Shown here one piece after another: positions 46,276 to 58,784 of a stretch of 64,000 bases of DNA. A program made the position numbers and the translations under genes. The stretch spans positions 10,814,889 to 10,878,888 of the forward strand of contig NC_060896.1 of assembly GCF_014805685.1 (NCBI RefSeq). Reading direction: 5' to 3'. The notes under the pieces are model-generated. The model did not search any database, had not been told where the DNA came from, and saw only the letters and a program-made list of their open reading frames with translations. This DNA is from Silurus meridionalis (lineage: Eukaryota > Chordata > Actinopteri > Siluriformes > Siluridae). Numbering within the stretch: the stretch's first letter is position 1; every line of letters begins with the position of its first letter.

Positions 46276-46540
46276 ACACTATTTGGTGTAAAAGGTTTGT
46301 AGACACATGGGCTCATGACCACCACACCCAGATGTTAGCCTTCCCTAAATTGCAGCCACAAATCTGGAAGCACAGAATGTTCTGAAAGATCTTTGCATGC
46401 TGTACATTGATTTTCCTGGATATAAAGATCCAAAAACGTTTCCATCATGACAAAAAGATGTTCACGGTGTGGAAGAACTTAATTGTCCAACACAAAGCCC
46501 TGACTTCAAACCAGGTGGACACCAACTACCATACTTTACA
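46276..46540 (+). mobile_element. Tc1/mariner-like fragment
   Basis: CACTATTTGGTGTAAAAGG, TGTAGACACATGG, CACACCCAGATGTTAGCC and TTGCAGCCACAAATCTGGAA follow the fish repeat 'cactatatggccaaaagtatgtggacacctgacc'. The 3' part (CCAACACAAAGCCCTGACTT) is transposase-derived. Minus-strand counterpart at 3960-4320. Confidence 0.65.
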
Positions 46541-47979
46541 TTACATTACTTTTCTACTTGTTGAAATATACACAATCTTAAAATCTAGTGAAAAGTCTGC
46601 CCTGAGATGTGGAGATTATTATAGCAGGCACACGTAAATGTGATGACTGTAATGTTAAAGGAAATTCTTTAAACATTTCTTACCTGTGGTGAAAAGTATA
46701 CAAAACACACTAATGATTAGAGTAATACTTCACTTGAGTAGAAATATACATTCACAGAAATTACTTAAGAATCGAAAGAAGTCATTATTTTACATGTCTA
46801 TATCAAACATTTTATACAGCTACATTTTTCCTTTGTAACAGGAAACTGCTTTATTTTAGTTAGGTTTTTAAAATAACATGGTTAAAATGTGCACATGCTG
46901 TCTTATTGACATACATTCTTCACATTTACAGTTCAACACATTTTATTTTTTTACACTGTAATGTTTATAAAAAGTATTACAAAGTACTATACTATATATT
47001 ATCAATCATATCAACCTGTCGATTTAATTCTACTCCAAAAATATGGTTACAACGAACTATTCGTTTAAGCAATGTACTAGACTGTATATGTAATTTGTTG
47101 TTTTCCACCTCTGCTTTGTACAACAATATTTCACAAGCAAAGGTCAGGCAAATCTTATAACATCTGCTTTATATTAGGCAAAATAACAAAATCAGGTGCA
47201 AGTTTAGAATCACAGCTGACAACTGCGATTGTAAGCAAAAGTTTTTGCATAATGCATAATTAGTATTAGATACATTTTACAGCATTTGGCAGACACCCTT
47301 ATCCAGGAGTGCTTATCCAGCAAAGATCAAATATCTCCAAGCTAGTAAAAAAAGTCAACATCTAAGAATAATATCAAACCCTAATTCAGTCAGAGAATAT
47401 GTAGTACAGCAATATAAAACATAAATTATTATTACTTTTAATCCTTGAAAAACCAAACATGGAAAATGTCTTGCTCTTAATGTCTGCTAAGATGTGGAAG
47501 ATATATTGAGTAGACTGTGATTTTTTGTTAAATCTCCTGTTCAGCATTCCAGAGAATAATTTATTCCAAACAGAATGCACTTATCACGCACAATGTGTGA
47601 TTCAGTGGGTAGGCGGTTGTGTATTTTTTCTTATACAGACTTCCTTGAGCATTCCAGCATGTCCCCTGTGCACACGCACACACACACACACACATTTAGA
47701 TGCACACATGTATGCAACGGGTGGATAAAAACTAAACCTGTCCAACCACAAATTGACATGCAATCTGTGTAATTTTTTTATTTTTAAAATACAAAGTTAG
47801 AAATCTGAAACACATGAAAGGTTAATGCTATGACTACAACATAATTGATAAAATATTTTTGGAACAAGAAAACATAAGAGCAACAGAAATAATTAAGAGA
47901 AAGCATTATAATATACAGATGAAAAAAGGAAATAAGTACTAGATGGGCGGATCTTAATACCAAACAAATTACTCAGAAC
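46541..47979. other. Intergenic DNA with minor repeats
   Basis: Contains a SINE 3'-module scrap near 47275-47320 (CATTTGGCAGACACCCTTATC) and a short CA repeat near 47674-47695. Otherwise AT-rich. The sequence just before the Ig-receptor gene (47880-48048) should be its promoter or 5' UTR; a TATAAT-like word sits near 47909, with weak support. Confidence 0.45.
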
Positions 47980-48048
47980 TTGCTCCGACAGTGTGAAGAG
48001 ACAGTGTTTCAGACAGCTTTGGAGTTTCAAGGACAACCTGTGTTGGAC

Positions 48049-49629
48049 ATGATGCCTAAATTTGATTTAATACTGCTTTTGCTGCTGGCCAAGTCTTTTG
48101 CCCAGGAGAACCCAGGCCCCCTTTTTAAAGCAGTAGGAAAAACACTGGAGTTGGGCTTTTGCTTTGGAGTGGACTATCTTATAGCATACAAAATTTACGA
48201 GGGGGAAAAGCAATTGTTGTGGAACTCTTCAGACTCAGCCTCGCTTCCTGATGCTTACAAGAACCGGTTTCATATTTCCAGCAGTTCACCTGGACTACTT
48301 GGTTTTCAACTTATGGATCTTGATGTATCAGATTCGGGAGAATACCTGCGAGAATGCTGGCTTGGAGGAAAACCTACTAACCGGCATTCATACTATTTGT
48401 ACATCTGTTATGAAGAGATGGAACCTCAGGAACTTTCCTCACAAAATGGAAGTATTGTTTTAGATTGCGACACCAGTTACTCTGAACGTGAAGGCGCAAG
48501 TGTCACATGGTTCCGAGAAGTGTACCCCGGATACAAAACATCTTTGATTTTAGACACCGCAAGGTCAGAAGAACTTTTGGATGGGAAGCTGAACAGTTTT
48601 CTTCAAGTGCAACATAAAGGTTTTTCACTTTGTATCTCAGAAGCTGGCCTGGAGTACAACCATAATTTCTACTGCCTTGTTATGGAGAAAGGACAGTGCA
48701 AGAGCTTTAAATACATACAGCTGGCAGACCATAAGCCTGATGCGCATTATATTTATTATGGTGTGGGAGAGAAGGCAGTTTTTTCATGTCAGTCAGAAGA
48801 TTTAAAACAGCAGCAACTTTACTGGAAAACACCTTTAGGAAATGTTAATGAAAGCAGTTTACAAGACAATATGTATGCATTAAAGAGTCAAGAGACTAGA
48901 GATTATTTACTAGTTATACCCTCAATTGAAGAGAGACACTCTGGGGAGTATATATGTCTGTGGAAATCAAAACTAGTAGAATACTACATTACTGTTTGCT
49001 CTAATATCATGTCAGATAATGTCCAGTTGTACAGTGGTGGGAAAATTAACCTACCTTGTCTGTTGACCAAAAATGAGTCCCATAACATCCTGTGGTACAG
49101 ACAGATAGGTATGGAAACTGAACTGATCTATGACTCAGAGGATCCTTCTATAGACATTCCTCATGATATGATAAGCAGAACACAAATTTTAGACTCAAAT
49201 GGCTCACTGATCCTTACTGAACTTGACGAGAAGGACAGTGGAAAATACTGGTGTGTAGTGTTGCTGGACAGTGTGGAAGAGGAAGCTGATGATTCTGAGG
49301 ATTATGAAGACGAGGAACAGGACAGTGTTGAGCCGATTGATTATTGGGTATCTGACGAAGAAAATGGAGAAAAATGCATCATTAAGAGAGTGACCAACCT
49401 GAACATTCAATCCAATCAATCCAGAATTGAAACCACTAAATCCGATTCTGAGACTAGCCCAGTTACTTATGCTGTAATTGGATGTGTGTTTGGCATAGTG
49501 ATACTAGGGTTGATCATATTTGTGGTTGTGGCAAAGATGAGAGCTAAGAGAAAAGCCTCGGACTCGAATAGAACTCAGTCTACAGCACAGCAAAAGGAAA
49601 ACCGAACTGCGTCCGCTCCACTAATGTAA
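48049..49629 (+). CDS. Unrecognised single-exon receptor with four Ig-like domains
   Basis: 526-residue type I membrane protein, coding region uninterrupted. Signal peptide about residues 1-19 (hydrophobic LILLLLLAKSFAQ). Ig1 C38-C103 with DSGEY; Ig2 C140-C209 with W154; Ig3 C247-C303 with W259 and HSGEYIC; Ig4 C337-C402 with W349 and DSGKYWC. An acidic stalk (about 409-441) follows, then the membrane segment 474-495, without charged residues, and a 31-residue basic tail lacking tyrosine. N-glycosylation sequons at N59, N133, N267, N342, N384 and N456. The in-frame stretch back to 47980 has no ATG, so the first ATG (48049), which also starts the signal peptide, is chosen; a second ATG follows at once. 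Possible poly(A) signals lie at 50697 and 50863. I cannot name a family: pIgR/CD300-like or CD4-like arrangements are possible. Coding without introns is unusual for a multi-Ig protein. Confidence 0.85.
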   Translation: MMPKFDLILLLLLAKSFAQENPGPLFKAVGKTLELGFCFGVDYLIAYKIYEGEKQLLWNSSDSASLPDAYKNRFHISSSSPGLLGFQLMDLDVSDSGEYLRECWLGGKPTNRHSYYLYICYEEMEPQELSSQNGSIVLDCDTSYSEREGASVTWFREVYPGYKTSLILDTARSEELLDGKLNSFLQVQHKGFSLCISEAGLEYNHNFYCLVMEKGQCKSFKYIQLADHKPDAHYIYYGVGEKAVFSCQSEDLKQQQLYWKTPLGNVNESSLQDNMYALKSQETRDYLLVIPSIEERHSGEYICLWKSKLVEYYITVCSNIMSDNVQLYSGGKINLPCLLTKNESHNILWYRQIGMETELIYDSEDPSIDIPHDMISRTQILDSNGSLILTELDEKDSGKYWCVVLLDSVEEEADDSEDYEDEEQDSVEPIDYWVSDEENGEKCIIKRVTNLNIQSNQSRIETTKSDSETSPVTYAVIGCVFGIVILGLIIFVVVAKMRAKRKASDSNRTQSTAQQKENRTASAPLM

Positions 49630-50870
49630 ATTAGTCAATGTAGTAAATGTGTGTGCTTTGTGCTAAATGTCATTTCTTATATATCACACCTGGCTCCTCT
49701 TTTACTTGCCTATGCCTGTTGATATTGACAAAAGAAATGCAGATTTGTAAACATATTTACTTTTCAACAGAGTACTATATTTTTAGTATTTCAGTATTTA
49801 CCAAGTATAAATCTTAAGGACATTCAGTGAATAATCTGAAATCCTTGTTTTAATATGACTAGTGTTTCCTGCTTGCAGCACATTCTTAGAACAAGCAAAA
49901 CAAGAAACAAGCAGGTCTCAGACTGAAGTTGGAAAGCATTCATGTATGTTGACAGGTGTACTCTAAAAATGTGATATGAATTCTCAGTTTACACTGCAGA
50001 CAATGAATAGAGGTGCTGGGGAAAGTTTAGCCTAGTTTTGAACATGTAATTAGGAATGAGTGCAAAATGCAAAACAGCTCTTGGGACAAAGTGGCATTCT
50101 CATAGGAGTAAGTGGTTTGCTTCAATGTTATCTATCATTCATCTCCATGTGTGCATATCAAATAGATCTAATTCCTTAAAGGCCAACTGCAAAAGCATTC
50201 TGTAAAGCTCATTTTAACACTTACTAATAGTTTTATTTGACGAATACATAAGGGACTTGTGGATTTCACATTTGTTTTGTGCATCTTTTTTTTGCATTAT
50301 GTATCTATTAGGGGAATTTCACAAATTACCGATACCACATACATGCCATTTTAATTATGTATTCTGATACTAAAATGAATAGCTGGAGGAACAGCAAGTA
50401 GAATTTACACAGCTTCTAGGTTTGTGGTCTGATCCTGAATTCAGGTTACTGCCTGTAGGTGAATTGGCTACACTAGTAACACTTTACGTCACGGTTCACA
50501 TATCTGACATACTTTCATGTATTTGTTTAAGTAAACAAGCATTTATACAGCCTTAGTAGCAATGCACTACAATTAAAAAATACATTGCTAACCGAAAAAA
50601 GTTTAAATTACTCACTAAGTGAAGTTACCCAAAATGAGTTACAGTAATTAGTCAATGAACAAAATTAAATCACAAAGTTACATTATTTCATTCTTGAATA
50701 AATTTTCCCATAATTACCAAAAATAATCAAACATTCTAAATTTGAAAAAGACTGAAGGCTGAAGCAAGTTTCTGTTTTTGTACCTGGAGGCCATAGCTCA
50801 GAAAGTAATGTTTACCAGTCAAGTTTGCTGTTTTTTCTGAAATAGTTTGTAGTCATGCATTAAATAAAAA
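49630..50870 (+). other. Probable 3' UTR of the Ig-receptor gene
   Basis: Non-coding DNA behind the stop, with AATAAA at 50697-50702 and 50863-50868. Near 50425-50480 a scrap of the repeat also seen at 61380-61540 may be present. Transcript end not fixed. Confidence 0.35.
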
Positions 50871-51404
50871 TTTGTCAATGCTGGAATATTTAATTTATTT
50901 TTAAATAAAAGTTAACTGGTCCACATATTTATATATAACAGTTAGTTCGTATATGTATATATATATAATCAGTTAGTGGACATGGCAAACGGCTCTTTTC
51001 AGGAATATATTTTGACTTAAAATATGAAAGACTCAGTTAAAGATGAAAAGAAAGGGAAGTAAAATGTTTAGTTTTACCAAAAACATGTTCAAGTGTACAA
51101 GTTCTTGTAAGTGATCCAGTGGACGTTATAAAGTGAGAGTGAGTTCTTTAAGCTCTATTTTCACTAGTGGAGTGAATATAAACAACTTTTGTGTATATTG
51201 TGTTCAAAATGTCACAAACTCACTATTAATTGTTATATGAAAGCAAAATGACACTCATAATCATATAGTTATAACAATAACTTTGTTACTAGCCTATTAA
51301 TGCTGATGTTCAGGAATGTAGTTAGTTAACATGTGTATGTACATTTTCTGTAACCATCAGCTATTATTAGTCTTAATTTCTCTAAGGTATTAATCAGTGG
51401 GCCT
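50871..51404. other. Intergenic DNA, nothing recognised
   Basis: AT-rich, with a short TATATG run near 50950. Confidence 0.5.
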
Positions 51405-51512
51405 GCATGTGGGGCTCCAATCCTGGGTGTGTCCTCACCATGGGTTCAGACGGGCTCCAAATCCACCATAACAATGACCAGGATAAAGCAGTTACTAAAG
51501 ATAGCTAAATGA
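51405..51512 (+). mobile_element. Interspersed repeat 3' fragment
   Basis: GGGCTCCAAATCCACCATAA, TGACCAGGATAAAGCAGTTACTAAAGAT and the ATGAAT end match the common fish retroposon end 'gaccaggataaagcggttactgaagatgaatgaatg'. Confidence 0.6.
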
Positions 51513-54127
51513 ATACAATTAATCATTTAATGTATGTATGTTTTATGTATGGAGTCTTTCATGATGTTTTGCTGTATAAAGTTGTCTACATTTTAGAATA
51601 TCCTGAAATAGCAACTCTATTTTCCCATGATGTCCTTGAGTGGGTGTGGCTATTCGTTGAGTGTAGCCATATCGCCTATTATATTTGTATTACAAACAAA
51701 AGCGATCAAAAGATTTCAGATGCAAAAAAAGGGCAATATGATAGCAGGAAAAACCTAGAGACTGAAGCAGCGGGCAAAAAGATCTGTCAAAGTAAGTAAA
51801 AAAGCATCTTAAACAATGCCTATATTAAAAAATTGTGTCAAAGTTGAGAAATTGTTAAAATAGCCTTAATTGAGAATTTTAGGGAATTTCTTTGGCTGTT
51901 TATGAAAAAAAATAAAATAAAAACAACACTTTGGCAACATAACTACGGCACAGCACAACTTCTGTGATTTCATTACATGCAATGACAATATGCATTTTTA
52001 AAAATATATATATTATTTTCCTCAAATTGTGTTTGTTTGTGCATACATTATGCTTTTATTTGATCAGAGTAATCATATGTTCTCAGCTTTACTGGTTGCC
52101 AGTGAATATTCTGGCCGTTGATCCTTGTAATTTAACAAGATAGATACCGTTTTCTATAGACTTTCAGATATCTAGTAATATAGTTACATTTTATAATGTT
52201 TTTGAAACGTTTGATTTTGTATTATATTACAAAATTTACATAGAGAATTTATATTTGGGATTTTTACATACAGAAATACATATATATAATGTATATTGAT
52301 TGAAAATAATAAAATCATATCATCACCTTATTATGTTTGATTGAAATAAGAAATATTCCAATGAAGTCTGTTCCAACATTGCAGGAGTTCCTTAATCTAT
52401 CCCTGTTGACTTATTTTATGTCAATATTGACATTGAAAAACTAAATACAAACCAGTATAGTCTGGAGTACGTGTCCTAACTCTCTATATTTTAGTACTTT
52501 TACTTTCATACAATAAATGTTTCTACTTAAACACAGCTGTTCAATATAGTAGAATATCTTCATTATTATTTTCCAGACTATGCCATAGCTAAATAGAGTA
52601 AAGTGAAGGATTTCTCTTTATTTTCACATATTTTAATTAAAGTCACTTATGATCTACTTCATCATACTTTATAGCCATACAACAACTCTGTAAAAAAAAT
52701 AGAATTTATTGAATTTAAAATCTTGATGCATTTTATAAAGATATAATGTGTGTTCTGTGCTTAATTTGTTAATATAGAAGTAGTTAGTTTCAGACTATTT
52801 TTACAGTAGTGAGTCAATTAAATACACTTTGAAATGAAAACAGAGTGATTATGTGATGTTTGTAATGCAAAATAATGTATTTGTAGTTAAAAAATATTAG
52901 AATTTCTGTCATGTTCCTAGCTAGTTCCTAGTTTCTGTTGTTATTTTTTTTTTCAGCAGGCTAGCAATTAATTTACTAATACTTTTTTAAGTAACTTAGA
53001 CAAAAATGGTAGTTGGTCAGTCTAAAATGGATATTTTTTGCGAAGGTTTCATATATGATTTATTAACCAGAGTGCCTACTGCTATAAAATTTAACACACT
53101 GACATTCATCTTTATTCTCAAGAAATCTTATGAAACTAAGCAATGGTTAATTTACTTTTAATGTATCCTGAACTACATTACAAAGAAAGTTTGTCTCTAG
53201 GTTTATTTTGTCTCCAGAACACTGATTCATCATTATCAACAATCTACATCTCTTATAGCTTAGATAGGAGAATTTCAGAACAATATCAATATAATTTTCT
53301 ATTATTACATTTTTTCATGTGAACTAAACACAGGTTTTTTTAAAGGTTTTAAAGACTGAAAAGGTTATTGCAAAACACAGTTTTCTATCCCACAACCATT
53401 AGTGTTGATTTAGAGATTTATCTGGGATTTTTTATGTTTTGTTTGGAACAATTTAGAGCCAAAATGTTTGGTTTTGGGCTAAAATGTTATAGTACTTGGC
53501 AACATTCACAATGAAATCAATCTTCACAAGTGTCACTAGAGTTCCAGCTGTCATAAACTCCCAAATACACGATCCAACATCGTATTATACAGTGGGTGTG
53601 GCAACCGATTTGTGTGTTGATTGTACATTAATATGACAAATTTAAAAGTTTATTATTTCAATTATTATTTAAACAGCCATCCCTTTCTTTTTGTGTTCAA
53701 CTTTTTTCAAACTTGACTGTGAATAAATATATTCATATGGAAATTTAGAATTCTCATTAACATGGGAATTTAAAACCAAAAACTATTATTAAAGCAAACA
53801 TCCAAAGTTTTACTATTGCATGTGCAGACATTTTTGCAATGTCTTTTCCACTTTCATATTTATGAAGAATGCCAGTGATTACTGTTTTATTTGTCCCAAG
53901 CCAACTGCATATGTCTTGTAAGATCTGATGTTCATATTCATACAAAAATTAGTCAATATTAAGGTTGTCCATTTGGGGGAAATCCAAGACCCTAAACTCC
54001 AAAAATTATTTTAAATGTACTTTCCATAAAAAGTAGGATCCAATTTAAACTTAAAAGTGGCTTGTGAAACAAGTTAAAAAAAAGTGACATTGAACATGAT
54101 AAATAATGATGTATCATTTTATTTTTA
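51513..54127. other. Intergenic DNA, nothing recognised
   Basis: Very AT-rich, low complexity. A 96-codon frame at 51509-51799 has no recognisable domain and random-like composition. No RNA gene or transposon recognised. Confidence 0.5.
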
Positions 54128-54307
54128 TTTATTTACATTCATGGCATTTGGCAGACGCCCTTATCCAGAGCAACTTACAACTGAGCAGGGGAGGGTTTTA
54201 GGGCTTTGCTAAAGGGCCCAGCAATGGCAGCTTGGTGGTGGTGGGATTTGAACCTGTGATCTTCTGATCCAAAGCCCAATGCCCTTACCACTGAGCTACC
54301 ACCTCCC
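54128..54307 (-). mobile_element. Complete tRNA-derived SINE
   Basis: On the minus strand the head reads GGGAGGTGGTAGCTCAGTGG, giving a pol III A box (TGGTAGCTCAGTGG, 54288-54301) and a B box (GGTTCAAATCCC, 54243-54254). The tail module contains GGGCGTCTGCCAAATGCCAT, followed by a TAAA-rich end. This structure is a SINE promoter plus a LINE-matching tail. Partial copies occur at 10393, 28533, 37520 and 47275. Confidence 0.85.
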
Positions 54308-56369
54308 TATTTATATGACACTTAAGTTAACTATAATTATAAATTAATTAATTAGCATTAACTCATCATGCTACCTGCTTAAATAGACTACTTGTTTATT
54401 ATTATAAATGTATTAGTTGTCCATATACTCTCTCCTTTGAAATTATTATACTGCAAGTGTGTAGCTGGTATGGCTTTTTAATCTATTCAGGATTTGTTCT
54501 CTAGACCATATCAGGATTCCAGCCAATGCCTAAAATGCCCTAAGAAAGGTGAGTCACAGCACCTTCATTGTTATAGTTTTAGAGGATAAGTTTGACATGT
54601 AGGTTACGATATGAATAGAGCTGTGCATAAAAGCTCACTGCTGCTGGGGACATACATGGCAGTTGTATTATTCGCAGCTCATGCATGAAAATGTTGGATT
54701 TTTTCAGTTGTATAATTAGTGAGTCATTCATTTACTCATCTTCAGAAACTAATTTTCCTGGTCAGGGTTGCAGTGGATACAAATCCTATACAAGCAAAAA
54801 AGGTACACAAAAAGAGTACTGGTGAATAGGTGTGTCCTATGCAAATATATATGCTCTGCAAATTTAAAACCCTTAAAGACCTTCGAACTCGTGTGAAATG
54901 TGCATTTTAACATTTCCCTCATTTGAAATATATATTTTCTGTGATGTATTTAGAAGTTATTCATTTAAGATTTTAAACACACAAATGTCTGACTCTTAGC
55001 TGATATGTTTACAACAATTGTGCTCCACAGTGAGTTCTGCCTCATTTCTCTCAATAAATGTCTTGCTGCTAGTAAATGTTTTTCACACAAAAATCACGGA
55101 TTATTGGAATAGTTCTTTATGCTCTCAAACTGCAGAAAACTAGAATAATTGGGTATATTGTTTCTAAGCATATAATCTAAATGTCTGCTCTTTTAATTTC
55201 CAGATAACTGCTTAAAACTCTTTATCCACAAAATATACCACTGCCCTTACTCAGAAACACTTCCAACTTTTTTCACAAACCCTCAGCAGTTCCTTCTTTG
55301 CTGGCCAGCTGTACTTAAAATGTTACCATGCCCAACAGATATTATTCAACAGCAGCCTGTGTCTCTGGAAGTCCATGAACTTGTTGTGCAGGTGGCTGAT
55401 AAGATCCTCCTCTTCAGCCTATTGACTTGTAACCTTCATACAGGGTTGACCAAAGATACATCAAAATGTATTTAAAAATAAATACCAAATACCTTAATTT
55501 TAACCTTTAGCAACAACATCATGTATTAAAATAAACCACTGTATTTCTGTTTTGTGTTCTGATCTCAAATGGGTCTGGGCAAACTACTGAGTAGGCACCA
55601 ATCAGGTTCTGCATTTTTATGATGTCATCATATAGACTTCTTACAAAGTATTTTACAGTATTTTAAAACTACAAAAATTCAAAACAGTAAAGTATTGTGA
55701 TAAAATATATGAAGCCATTTTTATCGATCCTATCAAATACAAATTACAAAATCCTATTTAATATACGTATTCGTATTTAAAATACATGCATCATAAATAC
55801 TGCCTATCCCTGCCTTCATTTTCCCAGAGACCTGCATGCAACCAGAGCCTCACGATCACCTGATAGCTCCTGTCTTCCTTCGGAGCTCCAACCACATTCT
55901 TTGCTTACCACCTGTCTGCCAAAAGGGTAATAATGAGATTATGAAAGGGACTGCCAGATAAGCGCTGCTGTTAACAATAATGATAAACATATATTTAATC
56001 AATGTGCATCAAAATAAAGAAAGAGCTAAATGATATTGAACTGCTGCTTATTCAGCTGCCAATTTGCAGTTAGTTTACATGATTTTTAATTACTGTGGCT
56101 GTGGGCATTTAGTGAGCCAAATGAAATAGAATACAATCACAAAATCTCAAATATATTAGTTATAAACACTGTCCATCACACAGGACCAACTGACAGTAAA
56201 AATATAGTTTTCTTAGCTGACAAGTACTAAAAAAGTACAAAGTTTAAAAACTCTATTTCTTTGGTGCCCACAGTTGCACCAACACTTTCACTTACCAGGA
56301 TTAATCTTAGCACTGATTCAAGGCCAAAACTATATTTTTTTCATTTCCTACTTCCCAGTTTTGTTAATG
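54308..56369. other. Intergenic DNA, nothing recognised
   Basis: AT-rich. A segment near 55200-55440 and 55815-55930 is richer in GC and C-rich words, but no protein or repeat family is recognised. Confidence 0.45.
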
Positions 56370-56960
56370 GAATAAACAGGGTAAAAGACTAAAAGGAACA
56401 CACAGGAATTAGACAGTGAATGACTGGAAGAAAGTTCTGTGGACAGGTGAGTCCAAACGACGCTCTAACAGAAAAACTTATGTAAGACAAATAACAGGAG
56501 AGATGATATCAGACTGCCTCACACCCACAGTCAAACAAAAAGGTGAAAGCTTAATCATTTAGGGTTGTTTTAGAGCAGAGGGAAAGGAATACTGGAATGG
56601 CTACCATTCCATACATTGGAATAAACTTCACTATGCAAGAATACAATGACCTGAAGCATACATCCAAGCTATGTGAGCATTATTTAGAGAGCAGTCTGCT
56701 GGGGTGTTATCTATCAAGGATGGGCTTGCCCAGACACTGGATTAAATCCTATTGAACTGGTCTGGGATGAACTCCATTAAAGGTCAGAATGAAATATTCA
56801 ACTAGCAAGGCACACCTCTGAAGTTTTAGAATAGACAGGAAAAAGTATTTTAGCCGAATGTTTGGAAAAACTAACTGTCTGAATTCCAATTGTGTGTAAA
56901 GTTGTTATTTAATGAAAATAACATGTAACATTTAAAATGTATATATTTGTTTAATAAAAG
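56370..56960 (+). mobile_element. Degenerate Tc1-like transposon
   Basis: Fragments read like a Tc1 transposase: DWKKVLWTGESK (first Asp position changed), RKTYVRQ, DCLTPTVKQKG and RHWIKS, with 'LNPIEL' decayed to IKSYxTGL. No continuous frame. Confidence 0.6.
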
Positions 56961-57239
56961 TAAAGCTTCATACAATTTAATTACTTAGTTTGTTGCATAT
57001 ACCATATAAGATGTATGCATTTGAAAAGCAATAATCCCTTTCACCTGTTTTATGACAAAAAATAACAAAATAAAAGAAAAACTAAAGGAGCATGCATGTG
57101 TCTCTCAAAAATGATTTAAAAATCATCTTATTTAAACTAACAACCAAGTTGTGCTACTGTTTGAGACATTAGATTCAACTTATCAGTTGGATTTATCCTT
57201 ATTACAAAGGCATGTAGTTCTGTAACTGCATACCAACTT
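56961..57239. other. Intergenic DNA, nothing recognised
   Basis: AT-rich, no gene or repeat identified. Confidence 0.5.
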
Positions 57240-57660
57240 GGCATTGGTACGTCCCTAGATGGTTCGGGATGTTTGTGAGTTCGGTATTTACTTCTTCAAG
57301 GGTCCATAATCTTCATGAGGTGGGACGTGACTGGAGCTGGCCAACCTCAGGATGCCTCGGGATGGGGAGAGAAAGAGAAGCAGTGGAGAGAAATTAGCGT
57401 AGCTGCTGTTCATGATATTAACAGCACAAGTTGAAAATGTGCATGTGATCAGATGTTCTGGAGCACAAGGGTATGATGTGAGATGTATGTTATGTGTAGG
57501 CTTTGCTAAAAAGATACATTTTTAATCTGTACTTAAACTTGGAGAGTGTGTCTGAGCCCCGAACACTGTCAGGAAGACTGTTTCAAAGTTTAGGAGCTAA
57601 ATGTGAGAATGCTCTACCACCTTTAGTGGACTTTGCTATTCTTTTAAAGTGTATGTGATT
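57240..57660 (+). mobile_element. Unclassified interspersed repeat
   Basis: GTCTGAGCCCCGAACACTGTCAGGAAG and GTGAGAATGCTCTACCACCTTTAGTGGACTT belong to a repeat I recognise as common in fish genomes. I cannot assign its class from this copy. Confidence 0.4.
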
Positions 57661-58750
57661 GTGTGGGCAATTAAGCACATCTCTGCTCAAGCAGTAGCTT
57701 GAAAACTTAGGTGTTGCTGCATTTTAAACTGCTCCCTTTCTTCTATATAGTGCACTATATTGTGTGTCTGCCATTTTCAACTTTATTCCTTACTTTTGTT
57801 CACTCATATGTACCCACAATTCACTCTGATTTTCATACTGCAACTCGGCATGGAACAAAAGAAAATCTTCCCAGGAAAATAAATTTTGCCAAAACCAAAA
57901 TGAGCAATGACCTAGAAGATTTTATAGGGTTTAGCTCTGAAGCTGGTTCAATGACATTAACAGGAACCCCTGTGACAATGTTTACACATAAAATATCTTT
58001 ATATACTTGTTTATTCTTGTTAGTTTTAATTTTATGCTTTAAAATAAATAAAATAAATGTGTAGTGTACAGTAATGTATTAAATAATTTAGATTTTTTAT
58101 GTTTATATTTAATTCATAATTCATTTAGTTTCATATAATAAACATACTTGTAAGTAAACATGACAGAAATTGCCTATTGCTTTATTAGAGATCACAGATG
58201 TGAATCAGGGAAGGAGTATCTTTCTCCTTTCTGGCGCATAATATATATGTTAGGTCTGAATTCACCAACACATTTTAATTTCTGTCTTCCTATATAGTGA
58301 ACTTGACTAGCATGCACTTTATAGGGTTTATTAGTGAATGAGTGAACGAGTGAGCGATTTCAGACCAGCCTGTGTGTGGTTTGGGAGTTGTCGTTTGGCC
58401 ACCTGTGATGGCTGTGATGATTGCTGGGAATTGTATTTGCCAGCTGGCTGAGAGCTGACAGATGGAATGTGAATGCTAAAATGTTTTGACTCTATAATGA
58501 GTAATTAGCCATTTTACAATCAGAAATAATCACAAACAGTTTCTATATTTTATGAGATGGAGGCTTTTTTATAGACTTCGATGGGCCTGTGGCAATCAGA
58601 GAGAATCTGTTTTCAATACCAAACAAAGGTAAAAAATCAGCAGACAAAGAAAATGAAGGATATGAAACTACCATTTTTTTATGCAAGTTATTGGTGCAAG
58701 TTATTTTTTAGACACAGTAATAAAAATATCATTAGATAGATGCTATTTCC
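57661..58750. other. Intergenic DNA, nothing recognised
   Basis: A 117-codon frame (57711-58064) has no recognisable domain. Confidence 0.5.
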
Positions 58751-58784
58751 AATCCGGACTGACTGAGGTCTCCCAGTCAGGAAG

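Noticed and set aside
47980..48048. Extra 23 N-terminal residues on the Ig-receptor frame
   Set aside because: The extension begins at TTG, contains no ATG, and precedes the signal peptide. The first ATG (48049) directly starts a normal signal sequence.
51509..51799. 96-codon frame in intergenic DNA followed by a GTAAG word
   Set aside because: No recognisable domain, no acceptor or upstream exon, and it starts at the end of a retroposon fragment.
54243..54307. tRNA gene on the minus strand
   Set aside because: A and B boxes are present, but it is fused to a SINE tail and repeated in pieces elsewhere in the window. It does not fold as a complete tRNA.
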